From Mycobacterium sp. E787 (lineage in GTDB: Bacteria; Actinomycetota; Actinomycetes; Mycobacteriales; Mycobacteriaceae), in NCBI RefSeq assembly GCF_001668725.1, contig NZ_LZKL01000042.1, positions 1 to 64,000 of the forward strand: a stretch of DNA of 64,000 bases, written 5' to 3'. Positions 30,575-39,015 of this stretch are shown here, piece after piece. The first letter of the stretch is position 1; every line of letters begins with the position of its first letter. A program made the position numbers and the translations under genes. The notes under the pieces are model-generated. The model was not told where the DNA came from and ran no database searches. It saw only the letters and a program-made list of their open reading frames with translations.

Positions 30575-31812
30575 ACGCCGAGCAGCCGCATCGAGGCCCA
30601 CAGCGCCAGCACCGCGACCACGAGCGACGCCGGCACCGTGCACAGCCCGAGGCGGGTGTACTCGCCCACACCTGCCTCGACGTCGTGCCGGCGCAGCACG
30701 CGCCGCCACAACAGGTTTGACAGCGAACCCACGTAGGTCAGGTTGGGGCCGATGTTGACCCCGATCAGGACGGCCAGGATGGCCGCCGCCCCGCCCGGCG
30801 CGACCAGCGGCAGCAGCACCAGCGTCGCGGGCAGATTGTTGACCACGTTGGCCAGCGCGGCGGCCATCGCGGCGATCGCGAGCAGCGCGGGCAGGCCCGA
30901 CCCGGACGGCAGCACCGACGACATCGCCCTGTCCATCCCGTTGACCATGACCGCGCGCACCACCACGCCCAGCGCCAGCACGAATACCAGGAACGACACG
31001 TGCGCCGAGCGCGCGATGTCGACCACCGAGGTGTGCCCGCGGCTCAGGCTGCGCACCGCCAGCACCGACGCGCCGGCGATCGCCACCCACGCCGGGTCGA
31101 CGCCGACGGACTGGCCGACCGCGAAACCGGCCAGCGTCAACCCGACCGCCACCAGCACGAACAGCGGCGGCCGGGGTGCGGGTCCCAGTTCCTCCGGGTC
31201 GGGCTGCACGCGCAGATCGGCGGCGAAGAACCACCGGAAGATCACGTACAGCGTGGCCACCGCGCCCAGCCACGGCAGCGCCATCAGCGCGGTGAACTTC
31301 GTGAATGAGACGTGGGCGGTGTGAAACGCCAACAGGTTGGTCAGGTTTGAGACCGGCAGCAGCAGCGAGGCCCCGTTGGCCAGATGGGCCGTGGCGTAGG
31401 CGTACGGCCGCACCGGGGTGCGCAGCCGGCGGACGGCGGCCAGCACCACCGGGGTCAGCAGTACCACCGCGGCGTCCAGGCTCAGCACGGCGGTGATCAG
31501 CGACGCGATGACGAACACCCGCAGCAGCAGGCCGCCCGACCCGACGCGCCCCCGCGCTATCGCCGCGCCCGCCGCCTCGAACAGGCCCTCGTCGTCGCAC
31601 AGCTTGGCCAGCACCAGCACCGCGCCCAAGAAAGCGACGACCCCGGCGAGCCCGGCCACCTCCTCGGTGGCCTGATGCACCGAGACCGCGCCGATCGCCA
31701 CCAGGATGAGCGCCGCCGGGACCGCAGCCACCGCCTCCGGCAGCCCCCGCGGGCGGGCGACCGCGAACACCAGCACGGCAGCAAGCAGCAACAGCGCGGC
31801 GGCCAACGACAT
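30571..31812 (-). CDS. arsB2: ArsB/NhaD-type permease (ArsB2)
   Basis: 413 aa, about 11-12 membrane helices, equal in length to M. tuberculosis ArsB2 (Rv3578). Ion-transporter superfamily pattern with GASLLLPVSNLTNLLAFH in the first half and ANVVNNLPATLVLLPL in the second, the two re-entrant substrate loops. Annotated as an arsenite pump by homology. No ArsR, ArsC or ArsA gene is adjacent, so arsenic as substrate is not proven. It starts 5 bp after the upstream metallo-hydrolase gene and is co-transcribed with it. Confidence 0.88.
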   Translation of the reverse strand: MSLAAALLLLAAVLVFAVARPRGLPEAVAAVPAALILVAIGAVSVHQATEEVAGLAGVVAFLGAVLVLAKLCDDEGLFEAAGAAIARGRVGSGGLLLRVFVIASLITAVLSLDAAVVLLTPVVLAAVRRLRTPVRPYAYATAHLANGASLLLPVSNLTNLLAFHTAHVSFTKFTALMALPWLGAVATLYVIFRWFFAADLRVQPDPEELGPAPRPPLFVLVAVGLTLAGFAVGQSVGVDPAWVAIAGASVLAVRSLSRGHTSVVDIARSAHVSFLVFVLALGVVVRAVMVNGMDRAMSSVLPSGSGLPALLAIAAMAAALANVVNNLPATLVLLPLVAPGGAAAILAVLIGVNIGPNLTYVGSLSNLLWRRVLRRHDVEAGVGEYTRLGLCTVPASLVVAVLALWASMRLLGV

Positions 31813-31817
31813 GCGTG

Positions 31818-32738
31818 CTACGCCCAGGGGTCTTCGCGTCGCCACACCGTCGGCATCTGCAGCGCGACGCCGTCGCGGGTGGCCAGCTCGTCGAGGATGC
31901 GGAGGGAAACGTCCAGGTCGTCGCCCGCATAGGGCAAGGCCCGCAAGGGCTTTGACAAGGGGCTGAAGAAGTCGTCCCAGTGGATCAGGATCACCCGACG
32001 CGCGCCCACCGCGCGGACGGTCTCGGCCCAGTAGTCGAGCAGGTAGGTCCGCGGCCGCAGGCCCAGCTGGCCGACGCTCAGATATGCGGCGTCCGCGCGC
32101 TCGCCGGCCAGCGCGCCCCTGACGAAGCCGGCGCTGCCCTGAATCAGCAGCCGCCGCCCCGACGGGCGGTGATGCACCAGTGCCGACCACGCCTCACCGC
32201 AGCGGTACGCCGACGCCCGCGCCGGCGGCCGCAGCGGTGCGTCGATCACGCCGGGGAAACGGTCCGGCGGGCAATGGTGCGACTTCACCAGCGTTACGTC
32301 GAAGGCGCCCAAGCGAATTGGCTCACCGGAGGTCGCTACCACGATGCGATCCTCGGGCAGCCCGTACCCGCGGCCCACGTTGGCCGCCGACTCGCCGCCG
32401 ACCAGCAGCGCGCCGGTGCGGTCGGCCACCAGCGCGGAGTCCAGCGCGTGGTCGATGTGGGTGTGCACCGGGATGACGGCCTGCAGCCGCGACACCTTGG
32501 CGCGGGCCAGGCAGCCGTCCACGCGCGCCGGCGCCGGCGCCACCTTGCCGGCCGCCACCCGTGCCAGGCTGGGCCGTGAGAAGTAGCCGTCGGTCAGCAG
32601 CGCCGAGGACCCGTCGTCGAGCAGCAGCGTTGCCACCCCCAGCCACGTCGCCGACAGCGGCGACTCGGGGCCGGCGGCGGGCACATCGAACCGGTCGGAA
32701 TACCGCGCCAGATCGGGCCGGCCGGGTTTGAGTCGCAT
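31818..32738 (-). CDS. metallo-beta-lactamase-fold protein (Rv3577-like)
   Basis: 306 aa. Metal-binding motif appears as VHTHIDHALDSA (HxHxDH), with later histidines in SHHCPPD and LIHWDDF, typical of a two-metal MBL-fold hydrolase of the UlaG/RomA type. No signal peptide is evident. The substrate is unknown. The ATG overlaps the stop of pxpA (ATGA) and the stop is 5 bp before arsB2, so the three genes form one coupled unit on the minus strand. Confidence 0.85.
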   Translation of the reverse strand: MRLKPGRPDLARYSDRFDVPAAGPESPLSATWLGVATLLLDDGSSALLTDGYFSRPSLARVAAGKVAPAPARVDGCLARAKVSRLQAVIPVHTHIDHALDSALVADRTGALLVGGESAANVGRGYGLPEDRIVVATSGEPIRLGAFDVTLVKSHHCPPDRFPGVIDAPLRPPARASAYRCGEAWSALVHHRPSGRRLLIQGSAGFVRGALAGERADAAYLSVGQLGLRPRTYLLDYWAETVRAVGARRVILIHWDDFFSPLSKPLRALPYAGDDLDVSLRILDELATRDGVALQMPTVWRREDPWA

Positions 32739-33496
32739 CAGCAGAACGCCCTGACGTCGGCGCCGGCCGCGGCGAGCTGATCCCGCACCGCCGTCGCGAT
32801 CCGCACGGCGCCTGGCGAATCACCATGCACGCAAACCGATTCCACGGTGATGGGGACCTGTGTGCCGTCGATCGCGGTGACCCGCCCGGAGGTCACCATC
32901 GCCACCACGCGGTCGGCGACCTCGGCCGGGTCGTGCAGCACCGCGCCGGGTTCCCGACGGGAAACGAGGCGGCCGTCGGGTTGGTAGGCGCGATCGGCGA
33001 ACGCCTCGGCCACGGTGCGCAGGCCGGCGCGGGCGGCCTCGTCGAAGAACGCCGAGCCCGCCATGCCCAGCACCGGCAGGCCCGGGTCCAGCATGCGCAC
33101 CGCCTCCGCCACGGCGGCGGCCTGTTCGCGGTCCGTCACGATCGTGTTGTAAAGCGCGCCATGGGGTTTGACGTAGCCCACCGTCGAACCGGCCGCCTCC
33201 GCGATCGACCGCAGCGCACCGATCTGGTACACCACGTCGGCGACCAGTTCGTCGGCGTCGACGTCGATGTAGCGTCTGCCGAACCCGGCCAGGTCGCGGT
33301 AGCTCACCTGCGCCCCGATCCGCACGCCGCGCTCGGCGGCCGACCGGCACACCCGCAGCATGCCCACCGGGTCTCCGGCGTGGAACCCGCACGCCACGTT
33401 GGCACTGGTGACGATCCCCAGCATCGCGTCGTCGTCGCCGAGGCGCCAGACGCCGAAGCCCTCACCCAGGTCGGCGTTGAGGTCGATACCGGGCAC
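32738..33496 (-). CDS. pxpA: LamB/YcsF family protein, 5-oxoprolinase subunit A-like
   Basis: 252 aa, complete for the family. Signature blocks: DLNADLGEGFGVW at the N-terminus, ANVACGFHAGDP, VGYVKPHGALYN and ADRAYQPDGRLVSR. PxpA works with PxpB and PxpC to open 5-oxoproline (pyroglutamate) in an ATP-dependent way. Neither partner gene is nearby, so the protein is an orphan here or depends on distant partners. GTG start at 33496. I do not recall this gene at the equivalent M. tuberculosis position, so it may be an insertion into an arsB2 operon. Confidence 0.85.
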   Translation of the reverse strand: MPGIDLNADLGEGFGVWRLGDDDAMLGIVTSANVACGFHAGDPVGMLRVCRSAAERGVRIGAQVSYRDLAGFGRRYIDVDADELVADVVYQIGALRSIAEAAGSTVGYVKPHGALYNTIVTDREQAAAVAEAVRMLDPGLPVLGMAGSAFFDEAARAGLRTVAEAFADRAYQPDGRLVSRREPGAVLHDPAEVADRVVAMVTSGRVTAIDGTQVPITVESVCVHGDSPGAVRIATAVRDQLAAAGADVRAFC

Positions 33497-33548
33497 CCGT
33501 TCAGCTTATGGTCCGCGTGAAAGCCGCCGCGCGCCCCACCGCCGAGCG

Positions 33549-34259
33549 CTATTGCCGGGCCACCTTGGCCGCGATCTGCTCGGCGATGTTGACCGCCGAC
33601 CCGTCGGTCAGGGGTGAGGCGCAGGCCAAGACGTCGATGGCGACGTTGTTGCGCACCGTCAAAGCCCGTTGACACGACCACCCGTCGCCACCTTCCTGAA
33701 CCTCGGATGTGCTCAGCGTGCCGCTGACCTTGTTCACCCCGGCCACCGTCCACACGATGGGCGACTTGCCCTCGGGCAAATCCGAGAAGCGGCGATTGGC
33801 GCAGGCGGACCAGCCTTGCATAGAGGAGTCGTAAAAGGCGTTGGCGTCGTGCGCGGAGGGGTACGCGACCACCGCCTGGATGGCGTAGTGGTCGCGGTTG
33901 TTGGCGTCGCCGACGCTGTCGTCGAGCCGCTGGCCGCGGATGGCGGTCCATCCGGTGCCGGCATAGACCTTGTCCTGTGCGGGCCCGTCGAGCGGCAGGC
34001 AGTCCTTGTCGCTGATGGTGGAGCTCCAGTCCCACATCGCCTTGGCGCTGAACCACACCTTCATCGCCGTCGCGTTCAGCGCGCTGTTGATCTGGCCCGC
34101 GTCGAGCAGCAGCCCCTCGAGGGCCGATACGGCAACCGGATTCTGCGACACGGGGCCGGAATGGTCGGCGGGAACGGCCTTGCCGCCCACGACGGTGGTG
34201 CAGCCGGCGGCGAGCGCGGAGACCCCGGCGAGCACAATCGCGGTGAGTCGCTGGCGCAC
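33549..34259 (-). CDS. lppH: LppH lipoprotein with PknH-sensor-like domain
   Basis: 236 aa. Lipoprotein signal with lipobox ALAAGC (Cys20). The remainder resembles the extracellular PknH sensor domain: four cysteines (DKDCLPL, WSACANRR, WSCQRAL, LACASPL) in the paired arrangement that forms two disulfides, and a WTAIRGQRL segment. Homologue of Rv3576. No kinase domain is attached. GTG start at 34259. Separated from pxpA by 52 bp and divergent from the LacI regulator. Confidence 0.87.
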   Translation of the reverse strand: MRQRLTAIVLAGVSALAAGCTTVVGGKAVPADHSGPVSQNPVAVSALEGLLLDAGQINSALNATAMKVWFSAKAMWDWSSTISDKDCLPLDGPAQDKVYAGTGWTAIRGQRLDDSVGDANNRDHYAIQAVVAYPSAHDANAFYDSSMQGWSACANRRFSDLPEGKSPIVWTVAGVNKVSGTLSTSEVQEGGDGWSCQRALTVRNNVAIDVLACASPLTDGSAVNIAEQIAAKVARQ

Positions 34260-34429
34260 TGCCGGCCCCCTCCCCAGTTCGTGCGACCAGCTTAAGTGGC
34301 AACCTCACGACGCCGCCCGACGAGCCGGCAGGACAGGTGGGTGGCAAACGAGATCGTCCCGACGGACACCGGGATGGGATGCCGGGCGCAAGACGACAGG
34401 ATCCCGCCAGCGCGCCGGCCAACCCAACA

Positions 34430-34452
34430 CTAATGAAAATTGTTTCCATTAG
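34430..34452. promoter_or_regulatory. palindromic operator upstream of LacI-family regulator
   Basis: A 23-bp imperfect palindrome with perfect outer arms CTAATG and CATTAG and inner AAA/TTT pairs around an AT-rich centre. It stands out from the GC-rich gap 34260-34511. It lies about 60 bp before the regulator start, where a LacI-type autoregulatory operator is expected. The rest of the gap shows nothing else distinct. Confidence 0.6.
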
Positions 34453-34511
34453 AAAGTGGGGCCGCGAAGCCGCGTGTGCGCCCACCCGATCCCGCTGTAG
34501 CGTCAGCGAAC

Positions 34512-35591
34512 GTGAGTCCCACCCCGCGCCGGCGTGCGACTCTGGCGTCGTTGGCCGACGAACTGAAGGTTTCGCGCACCACGATCTCGAATGCCTTCAA
34601 CCGGCCGGACCAGCTCTCCGCCGACCTTCGCGAACGGGTGTTGGCGACGGCGAAGCGGTTGGGTTACCCGGGACCGGACCCGGTGGCGCGGTCGCTGCGG
34701 ACCCGCAAGGCCGGCGCGGTGGGCCTGGTGATGGCCGAGCCGCTGACCTACTTCTTCAACGACCCGGCGGCGCGGGATTTCGTCGCGGGGGTGGCGCAGT
34801 CCTGCGAGGAACTCGGACAGGGGTTGCTTTTGGTCGCCGTCGGGGCCGGCCGCAGCCGCGACGACGGAACGGCCACCGTGCTCGGCGCGGGCGTGGACGG
34901 ATTCGTGGTGTATTCGGTCTGCGACGACGATCCCTATCTGCAGGTGGTGCTGCAGCGCCGGCTGCCGGTCGTGGTGGTCGACCAGCCCAAGGGCCTGGCG
35001 GGTGTGTCCCGGGTCGGGATCGACGACCGGGCGGCCATGCGCGCGCTGGCCGACTACGTGCTGGGCCTGGGGCACCGCGAGATCGGGCTGCTGACCATGC
35101 GGCTGGGCCGGGAACGCCGGCAGGGGCTGGTGGACGCCGAGCGGCTGCGCTCGCCGGCCTTCGACGTCCAGCGCGAGCGCATCATCGGCGTCTGGGAGGC
35201 GATGACGGCCGCCGGCATCGACCCGGACTCGCTGACCGTGGTGGAGAGCTACGAGCATCTTCCCGAGTCGGGCGGCACCGCCGCCAAGGTGGCGCTGGAG
35301 GCCAATCCGCGAATCACCGCGCTGATGTGCACCGCGGACATCTTGGCGCTGTCCGCCATGGATTACCTTCGCGCACATGGCATTTACGTGCCCGGCCAGA
35401 TGAGCGTCACGGGTTTCGACGGCGTGCCCGACGCGCTCGGCCGCGGGTTGACCACGCTCGCGCAGCCGAGCCTGCAGAAGGGCCGTCGGGCGGGTGAGCT
35501 GCTGCTGAAACCTCCGCGGTCGGGCCTGCCGGTAGTGGAACTCCTTGAGACGGAGCTGATTCGGGGCCGCACCGCCGGGCCACCCGCCTAG
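34512..35591 (+). CDS. LacI-family transcriptional regulator (Rv3575c-like)
   Basis: 359 aa, the same length as Rv3575c. N-terminal helix-turn-helix ATLASLADELKVSRTTISNAF with hinge-helix region DPVARSLRTRK, then a periplasmic-binding-protein-like sensor (GLVMAEPLTYFF, HREIGLLTM, DILALSAMDYLRA, VTGFDGVPDA). The ligand is unknown. GTG 34512 puts the HTH at the usual distance from the N-terminus. The palindrome upstream suggests autoregulation. Its 3' end lies 7 bp from that of convergent kstR. Confidence 0.9.
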   Translation: MSPTPRRRATLASLADELKVSRTTISNAFNRPDQLSADLRERVLATAKRLGYPGPDPVARSLRTRKAGAVGLVMAEPLTYFFNDPAARDFVAGVAQSCEELGQGLLLVAVGAGRSRDDGTATVLGAGVDGFVVYSVCDDDPYLQVVLQRRLPVVVVDQPKGLAGVSRVGIDDRAAMRALADYVLGLGHREIGLLTMRLGRERRQGLVDAERLRSPAFDVQRERIIGVWEAMTAAGIDPDSLTVVESYEHLPESGGTAAKVALEANPRITALMCTADILALSAMDYLRAHGIYVPGQMSVTGFDGVPDALGRGLTTLAQPSLQKGRRAGELLLKPPRSGLPVVELLETELIRGRTAGPPA

Positions 35592-35598
35592 ATCGCCA

Positions 35599-36267
35599 TT
35601 ACGCCTTGGGGGACTCCTGGTCGCCGATCAACAACCGCACGGCCAGGTCCAGCCGCTTGCTCACGTCGGTCGCCGAGGCCCGCCGGGTGAGCCAGGCGAG
35701 CAGATTCGACAGCCACACGTCGGAGATCACCCGGGCGATGTGGTACTGGTCCTCCGTCGGTTCGCCGTCGGCCATCGCCCGCGCGAACATGCTGTCGATG
35801 AGCTTCTCCACCTGGTCGACCTCGCTGGCCGCCGACGCGTCGGCGAAGACGTAGGCGCGCGTCATCGCCTCGGTGAGCAGCGGATTGCGCTGCATCGCCC
35901 GGTTGAGCTTGCCGACCATGAAATTCAGCCGCTGAAACGGGGTGCCGCCGGCGACGGAGGAGCGATCGGTCTTGGCGTCGATGCGGCTGAACTCGCGGCC
36001 GAGGGCCGACACCAGCAGGTGCACCTTCGAGGGGAAGTACCGGTAGAGCGTCCCCACCGCCACGTCGGCGCGATCGGCGACGGCACGCATCTGCACCGCC
36101 TCGTAGCCCCCTTTGGACGCGATGGCCATAGTGGCGTCGAGGATGCGCTTGCGGCGCTCCCGCTGCGCTTCCGAGCCGAGCTCGGACTCAGCCAGTACCG
36201 CCACGTTCATGACCTCGCGCGGCTGCGAGTCAGGAACGCGGGCAGAACCCGGGTTGGCTGACGACAT
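35599..36267 (-). CDS. kstR: KstR, TetR-family repressor of cholesterol catabolism
   Basis: 222 aa. The TetR HTH (MRAVADRADVAVGTLYRYFPSK) and the whole ligand domain are near-identical to M. tuberculosis KstR (Rv3574). KstR represses uptake, side-chain and ring-degradation genes and is released by 3-oxo-cholestenoyl-CoA. ATG 36267 chosen, with GAGGAG upstream; ATG 36210 would also encode the full HTH. The frame stays open much further upstream, but that part is antisense to fadE34. A perfect KstR operator lies in the gap to divergent fadE34. Confidence 0.96.
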   Translation of the reverse strand: MSSANPGSARVPDSQPREVMNVAVLAESELGSEAQRERRKRILDATMAIASKGGYEAVQMRAVADRADVAVGTLYRYFPSKVHLLVSALGREFSRIDAKTDRSSVAGGTPFQRLNFMVGKLNRAMQRNPLLTEAMTRAYVFADASAASEVDQVEKLIDSMFARAMADGEPTEDQYHIARVISDVWLSNLLAWLTRRASATDVSKRLDLAVRLLIGDQESPKA

Positions 36268-36408
36268 CTCAGGAAGCGCTCCTCTTTCAGGTGGTTCGTT
36301 CGCAAACGATACGCAGGCTGTGCGTAAATCTCCCACCTCCCCGCAGCAGGGACAACGACGTGTACTGCTGTAATCGCGTTCGACTTGACGTTCGATCGCT
36401 GGCACTAT

Positions 36409-36422
36409 TAGAACACGTTCTA
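36409..36422. promoter_or_regulatory. KstR operator between kstR and fadE34
   Basis: TAGAACACGTTCTA fits the published KstR consensus TnnAACnnGTTnnA at every fixed position and is palindromic except for the central two bases. It sits 62 bp before the fadE34 start and 142 bp before kstR, so it can control both. The gap 36268-36484 holds no gene. Confidence 0.9.
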
Positions 36423-36484
36423 GTGGGCTTTCAAGCAAGAAGAGCGCCCCTTCATCCCGAACCAGGCACGCGGAGGACCCGAGG

Positions 36485-38608
36485 GTGGTAGCGACCGTCA
36501 CCGACGAACAGTTCGCCGCGCGTGCGCTGGTGCGGGATTGGGCGCGCAATCCGACGTCGGGGCCGGGCGGAACCGCGGCGATTCGCGCCGTCGAGCAGGG
36601 CAACCCGGACGCCTGGCGGCCGGTGTTCGCCGGCCTGGCCGACCTGGGGTTGTTCGGGGTGGCGATCGGCGAGGACCGCGGCGGGGCGGGCGGCAGCATC
36701 GAGGATCTGTGCGCGATGGTCGAGGAAGCGGCCAAGGCGCTGATCGCTGGGCCGGTCGCGACCACGGCCCTGGCGACGCTCGTGGTCGAGGACCCCGGAT
36801 TGTTGGCCGCGCTGGCCGCCGGGGAGCGCTTCGCCGGTCTGGCGCTGGAAGGGGACGTCGAGTTCGACGGCGCGACGGGACGGGCGTCGGGCACGCTGCC
36901 GTGGGTGCTGGGCGCGGCCGACGGCGCCGTCGTGGTGGTGCCCGCCGACGGAAAGTGGCTGCTCGTCGACGCCGGGGCCGACGGCGTGCGGGTCGAGCCG
37001 CTGCGCGCCGCCGACTTCTCCCGGCCGCTGGCCAAGGTGGTGCTGACGTCGGCGCCGGCCACCGTGATCGGGGCGTCGGGGCCGCGGGTCGAGGAATTGG
37101 CCGCGACGGTGCTGGCGGCCGAGACCGCCGGCATCGCCCGGTGGTCGCTGGACACCGCCGTCGCCTACGCCAAGGTGCGCGAGCAATTCGGCAAGCCGAT
37201 CGGCAGCTTCCAGGCGGTCAAGCACCTGTGCGCGGAGATGCTGTGCCGCGCCGAGCAGGCCGAGGTGGCCGCCGCCGACGCCGCCCGCGCCGCCGGCGAT
37301 CCCGACGCCGACCAGTTTTCGATCGCCGCCGCCCTGGCCGCCGGCATCGGCATCGCCGCCGCCAAGGCCAACGTCAAGGACTGCATTCAGGTGCTCGGCG
37401 GCATCGGCTGCACCTGGGAGCACGACGCGCACCTGTACCTGCGCCGGGCCCACGCCATCGGCCGGTTCCTCGGCGGCCCTGAACGCTGGCTGCGCCGCAT
37501 CACCGCCCTGACGCAGGCCGGGGTGCGCCGCCGCCTCAGCATCGACCTGTCGGAGGTCGAGGGCCGGCGAGCCGAGATCGCCGCGGCCGTCGCCGAGGTC
37601 GCCGCGCTGCCTCAAGCCCAACGCCAGGCCGCCCTGGCCGAGGCCGGGCTGCAGGCGCCGCACTGGCCGCCGCCGTACGGGCGCGGCGCTTCCCCGGCCG
37701 AGCAGTTGCTGATCGACCAGGAGATGGCGGCGGCCGGCGTGGTGCGCCCGGACCTGGTGATCGGCTGGTGGGCGGCGCCGACCATCCTCGAGCACGGCAC
37801 GCCGGAACAGATCGAGCGGTTCGTGCCGGCCACATTGCGCGGTGAATTCCTGTGGTGCCAGCTGTTTTCCGAGCCCGGCGCCGGGTCCGACCTGGCGTCG
37901 CTGCGCACCAAGGCGGTGCGGGGGGACGGCGGCTGGCTGCTCACCGGGCAGAAGGTGTGGACGTCCGCCGCGCATAAGGCGCGGTGGGGCGTGTGCCTGG
38001 CACGTACCGATCCCGAAGCGCCGAAACACAAGGGCATCACGTACTTCCTGGTGGACATGCGCTCACCGGGCATCGAGATCCGGCCGCTGCGCGAGATCAC
38101 CGGCGACTCGCTGTTCAACGAGGTCTTCCTGGACAACGTGTTCGTGCCCGACGAGATGGTGGTCGGCACGGTGAACGACGGCTGGCGGCTGGCCCGCACC
38201 ACCCTGGCCAACGAGCGGGTCGCGATGGCGACCGGCACCGCGCTGGGCAACCCGATGGAGGAGCTGCTCAAGGTGCTGGCGCAGATGGACCTCGACGCCG
38301 CGCAGCAAGACCGGCTGGGCCGGCTGATCGCCATCGCCCAGACCGGCGCGCTGCTGGACCAGCGCATCGCCCAACTCGCCGTGGGCGGCCAGGATCCCGG
38401 GGCCCAGTCCAGCGTGCGCAAGCTGATCGGCGTCCGCTACCGCCAGACGCTGGCCGAGTACGCGATGGACGTCTCCGAGGGCGGCGGTCTGGTGCACAAC
38501 CAGGCGGTCTTCGACTTCCTCAACACCCGCTGCCTGACGATCGCCGGCGGCACCGAGCAGATCCTGCTCACGGTGGCCGCGGAGCGGCTCCTCGGCCTGC
38601 CGCGTTAG
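36485..38608 (+). CDS. fadE34: FadE34 tandem acyl-CoA dehydrogenase of cholesterol side-chain oxidation
   Basis: 707 aa, two acyl-CoA dehydrogenase units in one chain. The first (about 1-345) contains EQFGKPIGSFQAVKHL and GIGCTWEHDAHLYLRRAH. The second (about 380-707) contains LFSEPGAGSDLASLRTKA, WTSAAHKARWG and C-terminal IAGGTEQILLTVAAERLLG. FadE34 (ChsE3) dehydrogenates C24/C22-type steroid-CoA side chains. GTG 36485 is preceded by GGAGG. Controlled by the KstR box upstream. In M. tuberculosis the next gene is Rv3572; here a 12-kb insertion follows. Confidence 0.95.
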   Translation: MVATVTDEQFAARALVRDWARNPTSGPGGTAAIRAVEQGNPDAWRPVFAGLADLGLFGVAIGEDRGGAGGSIEDLCAMVEEAAKALIAGPVATTALATLVVEDPGLLAALAAGERFAGLALEGDVEFDGATGRASGTLPWVLGAADGAVVVVPADGKWLLVDAGADGVRVEPLRAADFSRPLAKVVLTSAPATVIGASGPRVEELAATVLAAETAGIARWSLDTAVAYAKVREQFGKPIGSFQAVKHLCAEMLCRAEQAEVAAADAARAAGDPDADQFSIAAALAAGIGIAAAKANVKDCIQVLGGIGCTWEHDAHLYLRRAHAIGRFLGGPERWLRRITALTQAGVRRRLSIDLSEVEGRRAEIAAAVAEVAALPQAQRQAALAEAGLQAPHWPPPYGRGASPAEQLLIDQEMAAAGVVRPDLVIGWWAAPTILEHGTPEQIERFVPATLRGEFLWCQLFSEPGAGSDLASLRTKAVRGDGGWLLTGQKVWTSAAHKARWGVCLARTDPEAPKHKGITYFLVDMRSPGIEIRPLREITGDSLFNEVFLDNVFVPDEMVVGTVNDGWRLARTTLANERVAMATGTALGNPMEELLKVLAQMDLDAAQQDRLGRLIAIAQTGALLDQRIAQLAVGGQDPGAQSSVRKLIGVRYRQTLAEYAMDVSEGGGLVHNQAVFDFLNTRCLTIAGGTEQILLTVAAERLLGLPR

Positions 38609-39015
38609 CGGGCGGTGACAGCCGCCGCGAGCGGCCGAACTTCCATTGAGGCGTTGCAATCCAAGTCGGCAGCGGCAACGAATGACTCACGGGTCCCTAC
38701 AGCTGGCCCTCGGTTGCCCGCGGTGGGGTGACCCTTACCAGCGACCGCTGAGAGGAAGAAGTGGTAGCCGCACACCAGTTCTGCGACGCCGGCGCCTGGC
38801 CGCCACTCGATTACGGCCGGCTAAGCCGGTTTTCGATGGCTGTAACCCGTGCGCCGATCCGACATCCAGGGCTCCGCCGCCACCCGTCGGCCAACGACCC
38901 CGCTTTAAACGCGTTTCCCGGGTGGTCGGCCGCCCTCGACGCACCGCCCGACGAAAACAGTCCGCGGCACCCCTCCTCCCGGCCTGTCAGCACCTCGAAC
39001 TCCGGGACCTGACCG
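38609..39015. other. 407-bp gap at the left edge of the inserted cluster
   Basis: No convincing gene. A long forward open frame crosses it, but its composition is unlike protein and it overlaps the antiporter in another frame. Short self-complementary pieces (GGGTC/GACCC near 38691-38733; CAGCGACCGCTG near 38739) suggest a structured leader but match no riboswitch I know. A KstR-like near-match, TTAAACGCGTTTCC (38905-38918), differs from TnnAACnnGTTnnA only in the last base. No integrase, tRNA end or insertion sequence marks the junction. Confidence 0.4.

Noticed and set aside
35599..37155. 518-residue version of KstR starting inside antisense fadE34
   Set aside because: The TetR HTH starts about 45 residues after ATG 36267. 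Everything upstream is low-complexity antisense to fadE34 and is not found in the family.
36452..38029. Very long open frame antisense to fadE34
   Set aside because: Typical mirror frame of a GC-rich gene, with no start signal and repetitive Gly/Arg/Gln composition.
38609..39015. Possible riboswitch (c-di-AMP ydaO or sodium type) before the antiporter
   Set aside because: The short self-complementary pieces do not show the conserved blocks of any ion- or c-di-AMP-sensing class I know. Only a covariance-model scan could revive the idea.
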